DNA of 64,000 nucleotides from Xenophilus sp. Marseille-Q4582 (GCF_916700565.1 NZ_CAKAKO010000006.1:1-64000), one strand, 5' to 3'; shown: positions 1 to 8,781, counted from the first letter of the stretch. The notes: a model not told the origin generated them from the letters alone. Translations and numbers: made by a program.

Positions 1-373
1 GTGAGCGGCGCTGGTGCTCGCTCATCCACTGGAATCCAAGGACCGTGCAGGCTACTTGTTGGTGATCGAATAGCGTGCGCCCGCGTTCATACATGGCTCT
101 CAGCGAGGCGACTTCTGGTGCTGCAATGCCAAGCTCGTTGCCAAGGTGGCGCCACAAGGCTACTGGAATTACCCGAAAGGCACCGAGCAAACGCCCACTC
201 ATGCGCAGGAAACCAATATGGAGCGCCAGACCAAGCTTGTGGGAATCACCTCGGCGTGCATTGATTGCGTCGCGCTCGGCACCATCGAAGGTGAAAAATG
301 CCTTCATCTCGAAGTCGCTGATATCGCGGGGGAGCCCACGCATCCCCAAAAACGTTGTGTGCCAACCCTGCAT
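1..373 (-). CDS. tnpA: Tn3-family transposase of IS1071, N-terminal part (cut by window edge)
   Basis: About the first 124 residues of the IS1071 transposase, identical by translation to the N-terminus of the complete copy whose start codon is at 12428. It is cut by the window edge and not by a visible mutation, so this copy may be intact beyond the window. The product would be a cytoplasmic DDE transposase acting on the 38-bp terminal repeats. Confidence 0.88.
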   Translation of the reverse strand, partial: MQGWHTTFLGMRGLPRDISDFEMKAFFTFDGAERDAINARRGDSHKLGLALHIGFLRMSGRLLGAFRVIPVALWRHLGNELGIAAPEVASLRAMYERGRTLFDHQQVACTVLGFQWMSEHQRRS

Positions 374-480
374 CGTGAACCTCAAAAGTGGGAGGCCACC
401 ATACCCGTTTACAAAGCGAACAGGAAAGTCAATGAAATCAACGGTCTACCCAGACCACCCCCGCGCCAGTGCTAGCTTTG

Positions 481-518
481 CGTACCGTCACTTATTGCAC
501 TGAAAACGAGGAGACCCC
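481..518. repeat. IS1071 38-bp terminal inverted repeat
   Basis: Ends in the Tn3-family pattern (GGGG at the outer tip on the complementary strand). The same 38 bp recur at 9208-9245, 9370-9407, 12536-12573, 12687-12724 and 27302-27339. Confidence 0.9.
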
Positions 519-603
519 GAGCAGGCCAAGCGTGTGCGATTCATCAAGCGGGGACAGGCGCTCGGCTTCACACTCGATGAGGTGGCCGCACTGCTGACCT
601 TGG
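519..603 (+). pseudogene. merR: MerR-family regulator, middle fragment
   Basis: An open frame translates as a MerR segment with the motifs RVRFIKR and LGFTLDEVAALL, the end of the DNA-binding domain and start of the dimerisation helix. The N-terminus is missing because IS1071 ends at 518. The frame stops at an IS66 insertion whose 8-bp target duplication GACCTTGG is at 596-603. Removing the insertion joins it in frame to 6135-6313. The cysteines in the downstream part suggest a mercury-type MerR. No mer structural genes are present. It cannot be functional. Confidence 0.82.
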
Positions 604-656
604 GTATCCGTCCGGCAAAGTCATCTTGACCGCCTGCACGATGCCGTCGTCGCCCC

Positions 657-2240
657 TCAGATGGCCGGCGACCAACGATGCGGTAGCAGTTCTTCGATAC
701 GGCTGGCCGGATGGGTTGGCAAGCGCTCAAGCACGTCCTTGAGGTACGCGTAAGGCTCGTGCCCATTGATGCGTGCTGAGTGCAGCAGACTCATGATGGC
801 CGCAGCCCGTTTGCCTGCACGCAGGCTACCGGCGAACAGCCAGTTCGCTCGTCCGAGGGCAATCGGCCTGATGTGGTTCTCCACCCAGTTGTTGGAGATC
901 GGTACGTCAGCGTCATCGACGAAACGGGTGAGCTCTCTCCAGCGCTTGAGGCTGTAGTCGATGGCCTTCATCGTCGCCGATCCAGGCGGCACCAGTTGCC
1001 GTTGAGCCAGCAGCCAACGATGGAAGACAGCCAGTACCCGCCGTGACTTGCGCTGGCGTATCCGTCGTCGCTCATCGCTGGGCAGTTCCTCGATCTCGCG
1101 CTCGATCCTGAACAGGCTCTGGTGATAAAGCAGTGCCTTGCGGCCCACCTCGCTACCGTGGTTGGCCCACAGATCGTTGAACTTTCGCCTGGCGTGCGCC
1201 ATGCACTGCGCCGAGGTCACGCCCTTGGTCGTGGTGGCGGTGTAGCCGCTGAAGCCATCGGTTACCAACGTGCCCTGCCACGCGCGGGGCGTGTCCAGCT
1301 TGAGAAACTCGCGCACGTTCTCGCCGCTGCGCGTCTCGCAGAACTCGAACACCACGGCCTTCGTCGGGTTGGCGCTGGTCGTGCAGTACGACCAGATGTA
1401 GGCCCTGTGTGTCTTGCCGTCGCTCAGGTGCTTGGGCTTGAGCATCGCCACCGGCGTCTCGTCGGCGTGCAGCACCACATGGCGGCGCAGTTCGTCGGCC
1501 AGCGCCTGCACCAGTGGCTGCAGTTGTGCGCCGCACTCGCCCACCCACTGCGCCAGGGTCGAGCGTGCGATCAAGTGGCCGGCGCGCTCGAAGATATGTT
1601 CCTGCCGGTACAGCGGAAGGTGGTCCATGAACTTGGCCACCAGCAGGTGTGCCAGCAAACCAGCCGTCGGGATCCCCTTGTCGATGACGTGCGGCGGGAC
1701 TGGCGCCTGCACCAACTTCTGGCAGCAGCGGCATGCCCACTTGCCGCGCACATGGCGCTCCACAGTAAACACGCCCGGTTGGTAGTCCAGCTTCTCGGCC
1801 ACGTCCTGGCCGATGCGCTGCATGGGTTGGCCACAGCCGCAGCGGGTGTCGGCCGGCTCGTGCGCTACATCCCGGCGCGGCAGGTTTGGCGGCAGCGGGG
1901 CACGCTTGGGTGCCTTCTTCTCGGCCTTGTCCTTGCCCTGGCCACGCTCGTGATCGAGCTCCCGGTCGAGTTCGGCCAGATCAGTCTCCAGCGTCTCCTC
2001 CAGCAGGCTCTTCTGCTCGGGTGCCAGGGTGCTGGCAAAACGCTCGCTGGTCGCCGCGAACTTCAGCCGCTTGAGAACCGCCATCTCGTGCGTGAGCTTG
2101 TCGATCAGGGCCTGCTTGAACGCAGCTTCTTGCTCGCGCTGCGCGATCAGGGCATCCTTGGCGCGGATCTGCTCGAGCAGCGACAGCATCACCTGCCGCG
2201 TCTGCGGATCCAGGGCGTGCAGTTGCTGTGCGCTGATCAT
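657..2240 (-). CDS. tnpC: IS66 transposase TnpC, first copy
   Basis: 527 residues, full length for IS66 TnpC. The N-terminal half has a coiled region, then a cysteine cluster (CGCG near residue 135 and CRCC near 172) forming the zinc-binding domain. The DDE core shows HADETPV, TDGFSGYT and NNWVENHIRPI. The protein is identical to the copy at 2575-4158, implying very recent duplication or recombination. It belongs to the IS66 copy whose tnpB is split by the second element, so this copy lacks an intact TnpB of its own. Confidence 0.93.
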   Translation of the reverse strand: MISAQQLHALDPQTRQVMLSLLEQIRAKDALIAQREQEAAFKQALIDKLTHEMAVLKRLKFAATSERFASTLAPEQKSLLEETLETDLAELDRELDHERGQGKDKAEKKAPKRAPLPPNLPRRDVAHEPADTRCGCGQPMQRIGQDVAEKLDYQPGVFTVERHVRGKWACRCCQKLVQAPVPPHVIDKGIPTAGLLAHLLVAKFMDHLPLYRQEHIFERAGHLIARSTLAQWVGECGAQLQPLVQALADELRRHVVLHADETPVAMLKPKHLSDGKTHRAYIWSYCTTSANPTKAVVFEFCETRSGENVREFLKLDTPRAWQGTLVTDGFSGYTATTTKGVTSAQCMAHARRKFNDLWANHGSEVGRKALLYHQSLFRIEREIEELPSDERRRIRQRKSRRVLAVFHRWLLAQRQLVPPGSATMKAIDYSLKRWRELTRFVDDADVPISNNWVENHIRPIALGRANWLFAGSLRAGKRAAAIMSLLHSARINGHEPYAYLKDVLERLPTHPASRIEELLPHRWSPAI

Positions 2241-2306
2241 GGGTGGCTATCGTGCCGCGCTCCAGCGTTGCACGCATCGGTACATCCGGCAATTGCCAGT
2301 GACCGA

Positions 2307-2521
2307 TCAAATCACCCGGATGATCCCTGCATCGCCCAGCCGTTGCCACGGCAAGCCCAACACCAACGCGTCAAACTGCGTGCGAGATAGCGGTAGTGTG
2401 CTGACCACATCGTTGGCCCAGGCGAATTTGCCGATGTTCAGGCGCCGTGCTGCCAGCCACACCCCGATGCCGTCGTGCACCAGCACCTTCATGCGATTGG
2501 CTCGCCGGTTGGCGAACAGGT
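2307..2521 (-). pseudogene. tnpB: IS66 TnpB, C-terminal fragment
   Basis: Carries the TnpB core (IGVWLAARRLNIGKFAW) but is interrupted at 2521 by the second IS66 copy. The missing N-terminus lies at 5044-5169, on the far side of that copy. The 8-bp duplication GAACAGGT is present at 2514-2521 and 5044-5051, so removing 2522-5051 restores the gene. Confidence 0.88.
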
Positions 2522-2574
2522 GTATCCGTCCGGCAAAGTCATCTTGACCGCCTGCACGATGCCGTCGTCGCCCC

Positions 2575-4158
2575 TCAGATGGCCGGCGACCAACGATGCG
2601 GTAGCAGTTCTTCGATACGGCTGGCCGGATGGGTTGGCAAGCGCTCAAGCACGTCCTTGAGGTACGCGTAAGGCTCGTGCCCATTGATGCGTGCTGAGTG
2701 CAGCAGACTCATGATGGCCGCAGCCCGTTTGCCTGCACGCAGGCTACCGGCGAACAGCCAGTTCGCTCGTCCGAGGGCAATCGGCCTGATGTGGTTCTCC
2801 ACCCAGTTGTTGGAGATCGGTACGTCAGCGTCATCGACGAAACGGGTGAGCTCTCTCCAGCGCTTGAGGCTGTAGTCGATGGCCTTCATCGTCGCCGATC
2901 CAGGCGGCACCAGTTGCCGTTGAGCCAGCAGCCAACGATGGAAGACAGCCAGTACCCGCCGTGACTTGCGCTGGCGTATCCGTCGTCGCTCATCGCTGGG
3001 CAGTTCCTCGATCTCGCGCTCGATCCTGAACAGGCTCTGGTGATAAAGCAGTGCCTTGCGGCCCACCTCGCTACCGTGGTTGGCCCACAGATCGTTGAAC
3101 TTTCGCCTGGCGTGCGCCATGCACTGCGCCGAGGTCACGCCCTTGGTCGTGGTGGCGGTGTAGCCGCTGAAGCCATCGGTTACCAACGTGCCCTGCCACG
3201 CGCGGGGCGTGTCCAGCTTGAGAAACTCGCGCACGTTCTCGCCGCTGCGCGTCTCGCAGAACTCGAACACCACGGCCTTCGTCGGGTTGGCGCTGGTCGT
3301 GCAGTACGACCAGATGTAGGCCCTGTGTGTCTTGCCGTCGCTCAGGTGCTTGGGCTTGAGCATCGCCACCGGCGTCTCGTCGGCGTGCAGCACCACATGG
3401 CGGCGCAGTTCGTCGGCCAGCGCCTGCACCAGTGGCTGCAGTTGTGCGCCGCACTCGCCCACCCACTGCGCCAGGGTCGAGCGTGCGATCAAGTGGCCGG
3501 CGCGCTCGAAGATATGTTCCTGCCGGTACAGCGGAAGGTGGTCCATGAACTTGGCCACCAGCAGGTGTGCCAGCAAACCAGCCGTCGGGATCCCCTTGTC
3601 GATGACGTGCGGCGGGACTGGCGCCTGCACCAACTTCTGGCAGCAGCGGCATGCCCACTTGCCGCGCACATGGCGCTCCACAGTAAACACGCCCGGTTGG
3701 TAGTCCAGCTTCTCGGCCACGTCCTGGCCGATGCGCTGCATGGGTTGGCCACAGCCGCAGCGGGTGTCGGCCGGCTCGTGCGCTACATCCCGGCGCGGCA
3801 GGTTTGGCGGCAGCGGGGCACGCTTGGGTGCCTTCTTCTCGGCCTTGTCCTTGCCCTGGCCACGCTCGTGATCGAGCTCCCGGTCGAGTTCGGCCAGATC
3901 AGTCTCCAGCGTCTCCTCCAGCAGGCTCTTCTGCTCGGGTGCCAGGGTGCTGGCAAAACGCTCGCTGGTCGCCGCGAACTTCAGCCGCTTGAGAACCGCC
4001 ATCTCGTGCGTGAGCTTGTCGATCAGGGCCTGCTTGAACGCAGCTTCTTGCTCGCGCTGCGCGATCAGGGCATCCTTGGCGCGGATCTGCTCGAGCAGCG
4101 ACAGCATCACCTGCCGCGTCTGCGGATCCAGGGCGTGCAGTTGCTGTGCGCTGATCAT
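2575..4158 (-). CDS. tnpC: IS66 transposase TnpC, second copy
   Basis: 527 residues, identical in translation to 657-2240. It has the zinc-binding cysteine cluster in the first third and the DDE triad in HADETPV, TDGFSGYT and NWVENHI. It is the last gene of the complete element, about 66 bp after tnpB, and all three tnp genes are intact, so this copy is the likely active one. Confidence 0.95.
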   Translation of the reverse strand: MISAQQLHALDPQTRQVMLSLLEQIRAKDALIAQREQEAAFKQALIDKLTHEMAVLKRLKFAATSERFASTLAPEQKSLLEETLETDLAELDRELDHERGQGKDKAEKKAPKRAPLPPNLPRRDVAHEPADTRCGCGQPMQRIGQDVAEKLDYQPGVFTVERHVRGKWACRCCQKLVQAPVPPHVIDKGIPTAGLLAHLLVAKFMDHLPLYRQEHIFERAGHLIARSTLAQWVGECGAQLQPLVQALADELRRHVVLHADETPVAMLKPKHLSDGKTHRAYIWSYCTTSANPTKAVVFEFCETRSGENVREFLKLDTPRAWQGTLVTDGFSGYTATTTKGVTSAQCMAHARRKFNDLWANHGSEVGRKALLYHQSLFRIEREIEELPSDERRRIRQRKSRRVLAVFHRWLLAQRQLVPPGSATMKAIDYSLKRWRELTRFVDDADVPISNNWVENHIRPIALGRANWLFAGSLRAGKRAAAIMSLLHSARINGHEPYAYLKDVLERLPTHPASRIEELLPHRWSPAI

Positions 4159-4224
4159 GGGTGGCTATCGTGCCGCGCTCCAGCGTTGCACGCATCGGTA
4201 CATCCGGCAATTGCCAGTGACCGA

Positions 4225-4557
4225 TCAAATCACCCGGATGATCCCTGCATCGCCCAGCCGTTGCCACGGCAAGCCCAACACCAACGCGTCAAACTGCGTG
4301 CGAGATAGCGGTAGTGTGCTGACCACATCGTTGGCCCAGGCGAATTTGCCGATGTTCAGGCGCCGTGCTGCCAGCCACACCCCGATGCCGTCGTGCACCA
4401 GCACCTTCATGCGATTGGCTCGCCGGTTGGCGAACAGGTAGGCATGGTGTGGGTGCGCCTGACCAAAGACCTGCACCACGCGAGCCAGTGCGGCCTCGGT
4501 GCCCACGCGCATGTCCAGCGGTTGTACCGCCAGCCACCAGGCGTCCACGCGGATCAT
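4225..4557 (-). CDS. tnpB: IS66 accessory protein TnpB
   Basis: 110 residues starting MIRVDAWWLAVQPLDMRVG. This is the IS66 Orf2 family (about 110-120 residues), required with TnpA and TnpC for efficient transposition. The start at 4557 overlaps the tnpA stop in an ATGA, which argues for translational coupling and against a longer upstream start in the same frame. Confidence 0.92.
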   Translation of the reverse strand: MIRVDAWWLAVQPLDMRVGTEAALARVVQVFGQAHPHHAYLFANRRANRMKVLVHDGIGVWLAARRLNIGKFAWANDVVSTLPLSRTQFDALVLGLPWQRLGDAGIIRVI

Positions 4558-4964
4558 CGAAGCAACTCTCGCAGCCAGGCTGCACACTCGGCAGCAGCCG
4601 CTGTCGGCCAAGACACCTTGATCGCGGTGGTGCCGTGCTGCAGCTCGATACGGATCTCATCGGCAGGCGCTGACGCCAGCGGTGCGGGCACGGCCAAGGG
4701 CAAGAAGTGCAGTGGCACGCGCGCCGCTGGCATGTCACTGCAAGCGGCGGGGATGTCTGTCTTTGACACCGGCGGCGTGCCTGTGCGCGCCTCGGCTTCA
4801 ATCACCCACTTGCGAACCATGTTCGCGTTCAGGCCGTTGGCCAGCGCGACGGCCGCAATCGACACGCCAGGCTGACGGCATGCCTGCACCACTCTTTCCC
4901 TGAACTCCGGCGCATGCCGCCGCCGTGTCCGCCTGCTTGGCAACTCGATTCCCAAAGTGTTCAT
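4554..4964 (-). CDS. tnpA: IS66 accessory protein TnpA
   Basis: 136 residues with an N-terminal helix-turn-helix of the IS3/IS66 Orf1 type (HAPEFRERVVQACRQPG, then NGLNANMVRKWV). It probably binds the element ends. It is first in the three-gene operon and overlaps tnpB by 4 bp. Confidence 0.92.
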   Translation of the reverse strand: MNTLGIELPSRRTRRRHAPEFRERVVQACRQPGVSIAAVALANGLNANMVRKWVIEAEARTGTPPVSKTDIPAACSDMPAARVPLHFLPLAVPAPLASAPADEIRIELQHGTTAIKVSWPTAAAAECAAWLRELLR

Positions 4965-5043
4965 GTGTCCGCAATGAAGTTACGCGGACACGAGCATCCT
5001 TGGTATCCCGCTCGGGCTCAAGATGACTTTGCCGGACGGATAC

Positions 5044-5169
5044 GAACAGGTAGGCATGGTGTGGGTGCGCCTGACCAAAGACCTGCACCACGCGAGCCAG
5101 TGCGGCCTCGGTGCCCACGCGCATGTCCAGCGGTTGTACCGCCAGCCACCAGGCGTCCACGCGGATCAT
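5044..5169 (-). pseudogene. tnpB: IS66 TnpB, N-terminal fragment
   Basis: First 42 codons of TnpB (start at 5169, overlapping the tnpA stop), ending where the complete IS66 copy was inserted. It is continuous with 2307-2521 once that copy and one target duplication are removed. Confidence 0.87.
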
Positions 5170-5576
5170 CGAAGCAACTCTCGCAGCCAGGCTGCACACT
5201 CGGCAGCAGCCGCTGTCGGCCAAGACACCTTGATCGCGGTGGTGCCGTGCTGCAGCTCGATACGGATCTCATCGGCAGGCGCTGACGCCAGCGGTGCGGG
5301 CACGGCCAAGGGCAAGAAGTGCAGTGGCACGCGCGCCGCTGGCATGTCACTGCAAGCGGCGGGGATGTCTGTCTTTGACACCGGCGGCGTGCCTGTGCGC
5401 GCCTCGGCTTCAATCACCCACTTGCGAACCATGTTCGCGTTCAGGCCGTTGGCCAGCGCGACGGCCGCAATCGACACGCCAGGCTGACGGCATGCCTGCA
5501 CCACTCTTTCCCTGAACTCCGGCGCATGCCGCCGCCGTGTCCGCCTGCTTGGCAACTCGATTCCCAAAGTGTTCAT
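5166..5576 (-). CDS. tnpA: IS66 TnpA, second copy
   Basis: 136 residues, identical in translation to 4554-4964. The gene is intact but its partner tnpB is split. The element's outer end follows at 5630-5655. Confidence 0.9.
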   Translation of the reverse strand: MNTLGIELPSRRTRRRHAPEFRERVVQACRQPGVSIAAVALANGLNANMVRKWVIEAEARTGTPPVSKTDIPAACSDMPAARVPLHFLPLAVPAPLASAPADEIRIELQHGTTAIKVSWPTAAAAECAAWLRELLR

Positions 5577-5655
5577 GTGTCCGCAATGAAGTTACGCGGA
5601 CACGAGCATCCTTGGTATCCCGCTCGGGCTCAAGATGACTTTGCCGGACGGATAC

Positions 5656-6047
5656 AGCCAGGCTGCACACTCGGCAGCAGCCGCTGTCGGCCAAGACACC
5701 TTGATCGCGGTGGTGCCGTGCTGCAGCTCGATACGGATCTCATCGGCAGGCGCTGACGCCAGCGGTGCGGGCACGGCCAAGGGCAAGAAGTGCAGTGGCA
5801 CGCGCGCCGCTGGCATGTCACTGCAAGCGGCGGGGATGTCTGTCTTTGACACCGGCGGCGTGCCTGTGCGCGCCTCGGCTTCAATCACCCACTTGCGAAC
5901 CATGTTCGCGTTCAGGCCGTTGGCCAGCGCGACGGCCGCAATCGACACGCCAGGCTGACGGCATGCCTGCACCACTCTTTCCCTGAACTCCGGCGCATGC
6001 CGCCGCCGTGTCCGCCTGCTTGGCAACTCGATTCCCAAAGTGTTCAT
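5656..6047 (-). pseudogene. tnpA: IS66 TnpA fragment from a third copy
   Basis: The start codon at 6047 and about 130 codons match the other TnpA copies, but the 3' end is replaced at 5655/5656 by the terminal repeat of the neighbouring copy. The remainder of this outermost element, apart from its right end (6101-6126), is missing or has merged with the inner copy. Confidence 0.88.
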
Positions 6048-6134
6048 GTGTCCGCAATGAAGTTACGCGGACACGAGCATCCTTGGTATCCCGCTCGGGC
6101 TCAAGATGACTTTGCCGGACGGATACGACCTTGG

Positions 6135-6313
6135 ATGCGGCGTGCGCCTGCGGCGAGACTCAGGAATTGGCCGTGCGCAAGCTGGGTCTGATCGAGCAGA
6201 AGATGGCTGACCTCGTGGCCATGCAGCGGGTGCTGGAGGAACTGGTACAGCAGTGCGACGCGAGGGACGGCCATACGACTTGTCCGATCATCGACGTGCT
6301 GGCCAAGGATTGA
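6135..6313 (+). pseudogene. merR: MerR-family regulator, C-terminal fragment
   Basis: Continues the frame of 519-603 after removal of the IS66 nest and one GACCTTGG repeat. It encodes the effector part of a mercury-type MerR: a cysteine in ACACGETQEL, one in QQCDAR and one in TTCPIID, matching by position the three Hg(II)-binding cysteines of MerR. It ends with its own stop codon. An ATG at 6131 opens the same frame, but this piece has no DNA-binding domain. Confidence 0.82.
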
Positions 6314-6390
6314 GCGGGCAGTTGAGGTGCTGGTAACGACGCGCACGGGCGCTGCAAACTGCTTACCGTGCTTTATTTTCCGAATTCTGA

Positions 6391-6867
6391 GACGACCCCT
6401 ACTCCTTCGCTCGTGAAGCGGGCATTCAGCTGAACTTCGTCCCCTACAAAGGTGGCGCGCCGATGGCTCAGGACTTGATGGCCGGGCACATTCCCATGGT
6501 TTTCGATGCACTCCCGAACCTGATTCAGCCGCACCGCGCCGGCAAAATTCGGGTGCTTGCAGTTACGAGCGCGCAATCTGCGATACAGCTGCCTGAGGTT
6601 CCTACGCTGGCCTCTTCGGGATACGCCTCCGCTACCGGGGAGAGTTGGATTGGCGTCGCCGCCAAGCGCGGGACGCCAGCCAAGCGAATTCAGGCAATCG
6701 CGTCCGCGTTCGCTGTAGCGGCAAACTTGCCGGAGCTACGTACCAAGCTCATTGGCGCGGGCTTGACAGTACGAGCTGGCGGGCCGGCGGAAATGTCGGC
6801 CGCGATGAATGCGGACACGACCCGCTATTCCGCTCTTGTGAGCGCGCTAAATTTGCAGCTTGATTGA
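6391..6867 (+). pseudogene. Bug/TctC-type tricarboxylate-binding protein, C-terminal fragment
   Basis: About 158 codons matching the C-terminal half of Bug-family periplasmic binding proteins (VPYKGGAPMAQDLMAGHIP, then PNLIQPHRAGKIRVLAVT, then GVAAKRGTPA). A stop codon lies just upstream at 6388-6390 and the signal peptide and N-terminal lobe are absent. A full protein would be about 320 residues. An in-frame ATG at 6463 could start only a useless fragment. The 77 bp between the merR stop and this fragment hold nothing recognisable. Confidence 0.85.
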
Positions 6868-6956
6868 CGGTGTGCCGTGGGTGCCCCCCAGGCTGGCAAG
6901 CGGCGTGCTCTCGGAATAAACATGTGGCCTTCCGTACGATCGATCTTGTAGGTGAT

Positions 6957-7441
6957 GTGTAAGCGCGCGGTGAAGTCATCTTGATTGCGTGAGAGTCGGC
7001 AGGCATCGTGTTCACGATGAATGATGTGGACACGATGGATGGTGTGGACACGATGGATGGTGTGGTTAAGCGGGCAACCCGTCGCAAGCACAGTGCGCGT
7101 TTCAAGGCTGAGGTCTTGGAGGCATGCCGGCAACCCGATGCCTCTGCCGCGGCGATCGCCAGGCTGTACAACCTGAACGCGAATGTTGTGCATCGGTGGC
7201 GCGCAGACGCGCGCAAGGCGGCTTTGCCGAATGCGGCCGAAGTCCCTGCGTTGCCGACCCCAGCCTTCATCGCGCTGGACGTGCAGCACGAAGCCGAGAG
7301 CCCGGCGCGCGACATCCGCATCGAACTAAAGAGGGCGGCACCACTGCAGTGGTAAACTGGCCAATTGAGTCGGCCTCGTCCTGGCTGCGCGAGTGGCTGC
7401 GTTGATCCGCATCGATGCTGTGTGGCTGGCTACTGAGCCGA
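6957..7441 (+). mobile_element. IS66-family remnant
   Basis: A terminal repeat resembling other IS66 ends lies at 6957-6984 (ending AAGTCATCTTGA). It is followed by a tnpA gene and the first codons of tnpB from a TTG at 7402 (MIRIDAVWLATEP), after which similarity stops. The rest of tnpB, tnpC and the right end are missing. Confidence 0.75.
7008..7405 (+). pseudogene. tnpA: IS66 TnpA, frameshifted
   Basis: Encodes a TnpA with helix-turn-helix residues (HSARFKAEVLEACRQPD, NLNANVVHRW). Near 7335 one base appears to be missing: the first frame ends in PLQW, while the next frame continues with the expected tail GGTTAVVNWPIESASSWLREW and stops at 7405 overlapping tnpB. The N-terminus has a short tandem repeat (VDTMDG twice) from an 18-bp DNA repeat. 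The start is either GTG 7008 or ATG 7017. Confidence 0.8.
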
Positions 7442-7561
7442 TCAACCGCGCACCACCGTTCCGAATGGGTCTCATAGGCACGGCAACAGTCAAATCACCT
7501 TCGCGGTGCTCGACGGCTCGTGGGCTGACCTGGTGAGCATAGACGGTAGAGGAGCCAAAGC

Positions 7562-8620
7562 ATGAGCGCCGTTGACAACGTGTTTCAACCGATGAAGTTC
7601 GCCATGAATGTGCTGCCCGGCACAATGCTGGCCGGCGTGGTGGCCATGGCCGCCACCCTGGTTTCGACCCTGCACGGTGGTCCGCAGCTGCTCTACGCAC
7701 TGTTTTTCGGCGTCGCTTTTCATTACCTGAGCGCAGACCCCAAAGCCAAGCCCGGCATTGAGTTCTGCTCGCGCAACGTGTTGCGTCTAGGCGTGGGCTT
7801 GCTCGGCGCGCGCATCACCGCCACGCAGATCGCTGGTCTGGGCTGGTCGACTGCGGCGATCGTGATCGTTGCGGTGGCCTCCACTATGCTGCTGGGGTAT
7901 TTTCTGGGCAAACGTCTGGGACTGAACCCAGCCCGAGGCGTGCTCTCTGGTGGTTCGGTGGCAATATGCGGCGCCTCGGCGGCCTTAGCGATCTCGTCGG
8001 TGTTGCCGCATAACAAGGAAAGCGAACGCTTCACCCTGACCGTGGTGGTGACGGTGACGGTGCTGTCCACCGTGGCCATGGTTTTCTACCCGCTGATTGC
8101 AGTCGCACTCAAACTGCCGCCCGAACTGGCGGGTCTGTTCCTGGGTGGCACCATCCACGACGTGGCCCAGGTGGTCGGCGCGGGCTACACCATCGACCAT
8201 CCAACCGGTGACTACGCGACCATCGTCAAGCTGTTCCGCGTCGCCATGTTGGCGGTGGTGGTGGTGGTGGTCTCGACCATGTTCAAGACTGAGCGAGAGC
8301 AGCTTGAGCATGACAGGTCAGCAGCCGGCGGTCTGACTGCCATCAAAAAGCAGCCTCTGGTGCCGTGGTTCCTCTGGGTGTTCGTTTTCTTGGTGGGGAT
8401 CAACTCGCTTGGTTTCGTACCGACCGAGGTGGGCAAGGGGATGAACGATCTCTCACGCCTGTGTCTGGTGGTGGCTATTTCCGCGCTGGGCATCAAGACC
8501 TCATTCCAGGAACTGGCCAAATCCGGCTGGAAACCGTTTACCCTGTTGGTGGTTGAAACTGTCTGGATGGCAGCCTTTGTGCTGCTGGCGATCTACGCTC
8601 GCGAGCAGGGGCATTTCTGA
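7562..8620 (+). CDS. YeiH/UPF0324-family putative sulfate-exporter-type membrane protein
   Basis: 352 residues, typical length for this family of inner-membrane proteins with about ten helices. Visible signatures are LGVGLLGARIT near residue 77, GGSVAICGASAALAIS near 130 and LGGTIHDVAQVVGAG near 195. The family is annotated as putative sulfate exporters, but for most members the substrate is unproven. A GAGGAG ribosome-binding site lies 9-14 bases before ATG 7562. It is the only intact non-transposase gene between the IS66 nest and IS1071. No LysR partner, often found next to such genes, is present; it was probably lost with the rearrangements. Confidence 0.85.
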   Translation: MSAVDNVFQPMKFAMNVLPGTMLAGVVAMAATLVSTLHGGPQLLYALFFGVAFHYLSADPKAKPGIEFCSRNVLRLGVGLLGARITATQIAGLGWSTAAIVIVAVASTMLLGYFLGKRLGLNPARGVLSGGSVAICGASAALAISSVLPHNKESERFTLTVVVTVTVLSTVAMVFYPLIAVALKLPPELAGLFLGGTIHDVAQVVGAGYTIDHPTGDYATIVKLFRVAMLAVVVVVVSTMFKTEREQLEHDRSAAGGLTAIKKQPLVPWFLWVFVFLVGINSLGFVPTEVGKGMNDLSRLCLVVAISALGIKTSFQELAKSGWKPFTLLVVETVWMAAFVLLAIYAREQGHF

Positions 8621-8781
8621 AGGGTCACTCGCTCAAATCGGGGCGAGCGCTTGGGAGCAACTTCCCTCGCGATACTTTTGGTCTTGGCGCTGAAGCCGAA
8701 CGCCTTCGTGCGCCAGATTCGCGCTAAAGCCTTGCAAGGTGGCTCGGCCACATTGAGCGCTTCAACGACACGTTGTGGCGG
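8621..8781. other. Intergenic stretch without a recognisable gene
   Basis: Follows the YeiH-type gene. A few codons around 8752 recall transposase text (HIERFND), but the stretch is too short to assign. No clear terminator with a T-run was seen. Confidence 0.4.

Larger units (their letters stand above)
1..518 (-). mobile_element. IS1071 end, partial copy running off the left edge
   Basis: Identical by eye to 12056-12573, the tnpA-proximal end of the complete IS1071 copy in this window. It ends in the 38-bp Tn3-type terminal repeat at 481-518, which abuts a merR-like coding sequence at 519. The rest of the element lies outside the window, so the other end and any 5-bp target duplication cannot be checked. 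Confidence 0.9.
2522..5043 (-). mobile_element. Complete IS66-family element, 2522 bp
   Basis: Has 26-bp inverted ends at 2522-2547 and 5018-5043 and carries tnpA, tnpB and tnpC in the usual IS66 order, read leftward. It is flanked by the perfect 8-bp target duplication GAACAGGT and sits in tnpB of an almost identical element. Confidence 0.93.
604..6126 (-). mobile_element. Nested IS66-family insertion (at least three copies) in merR
   Basis: Bounded by inverted 26-bp ends at 604-629 and 6101-6126 and flanked by identical 8-bp duplications GACCTTGG (596-603 and 6127-6134), the length typical of IS66. Further ends of the same kind lie at 2522-2547, 5018-5043 and 5630-5655. The content is one full IS66 copy (2522-5043) inserted inside a second copy, and the tail of a third (5656-6126). 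Confidence 0.9.

Noticed and set aside
1122..2390. Long plus-strand open frame opposite IS66 TnpC (and its copy at 3040-4308)
   Set aside because: It is the antisense of a recognised transposase in GC-rich DNA, has no domain pattern, and repeats only because the transposase repeats.
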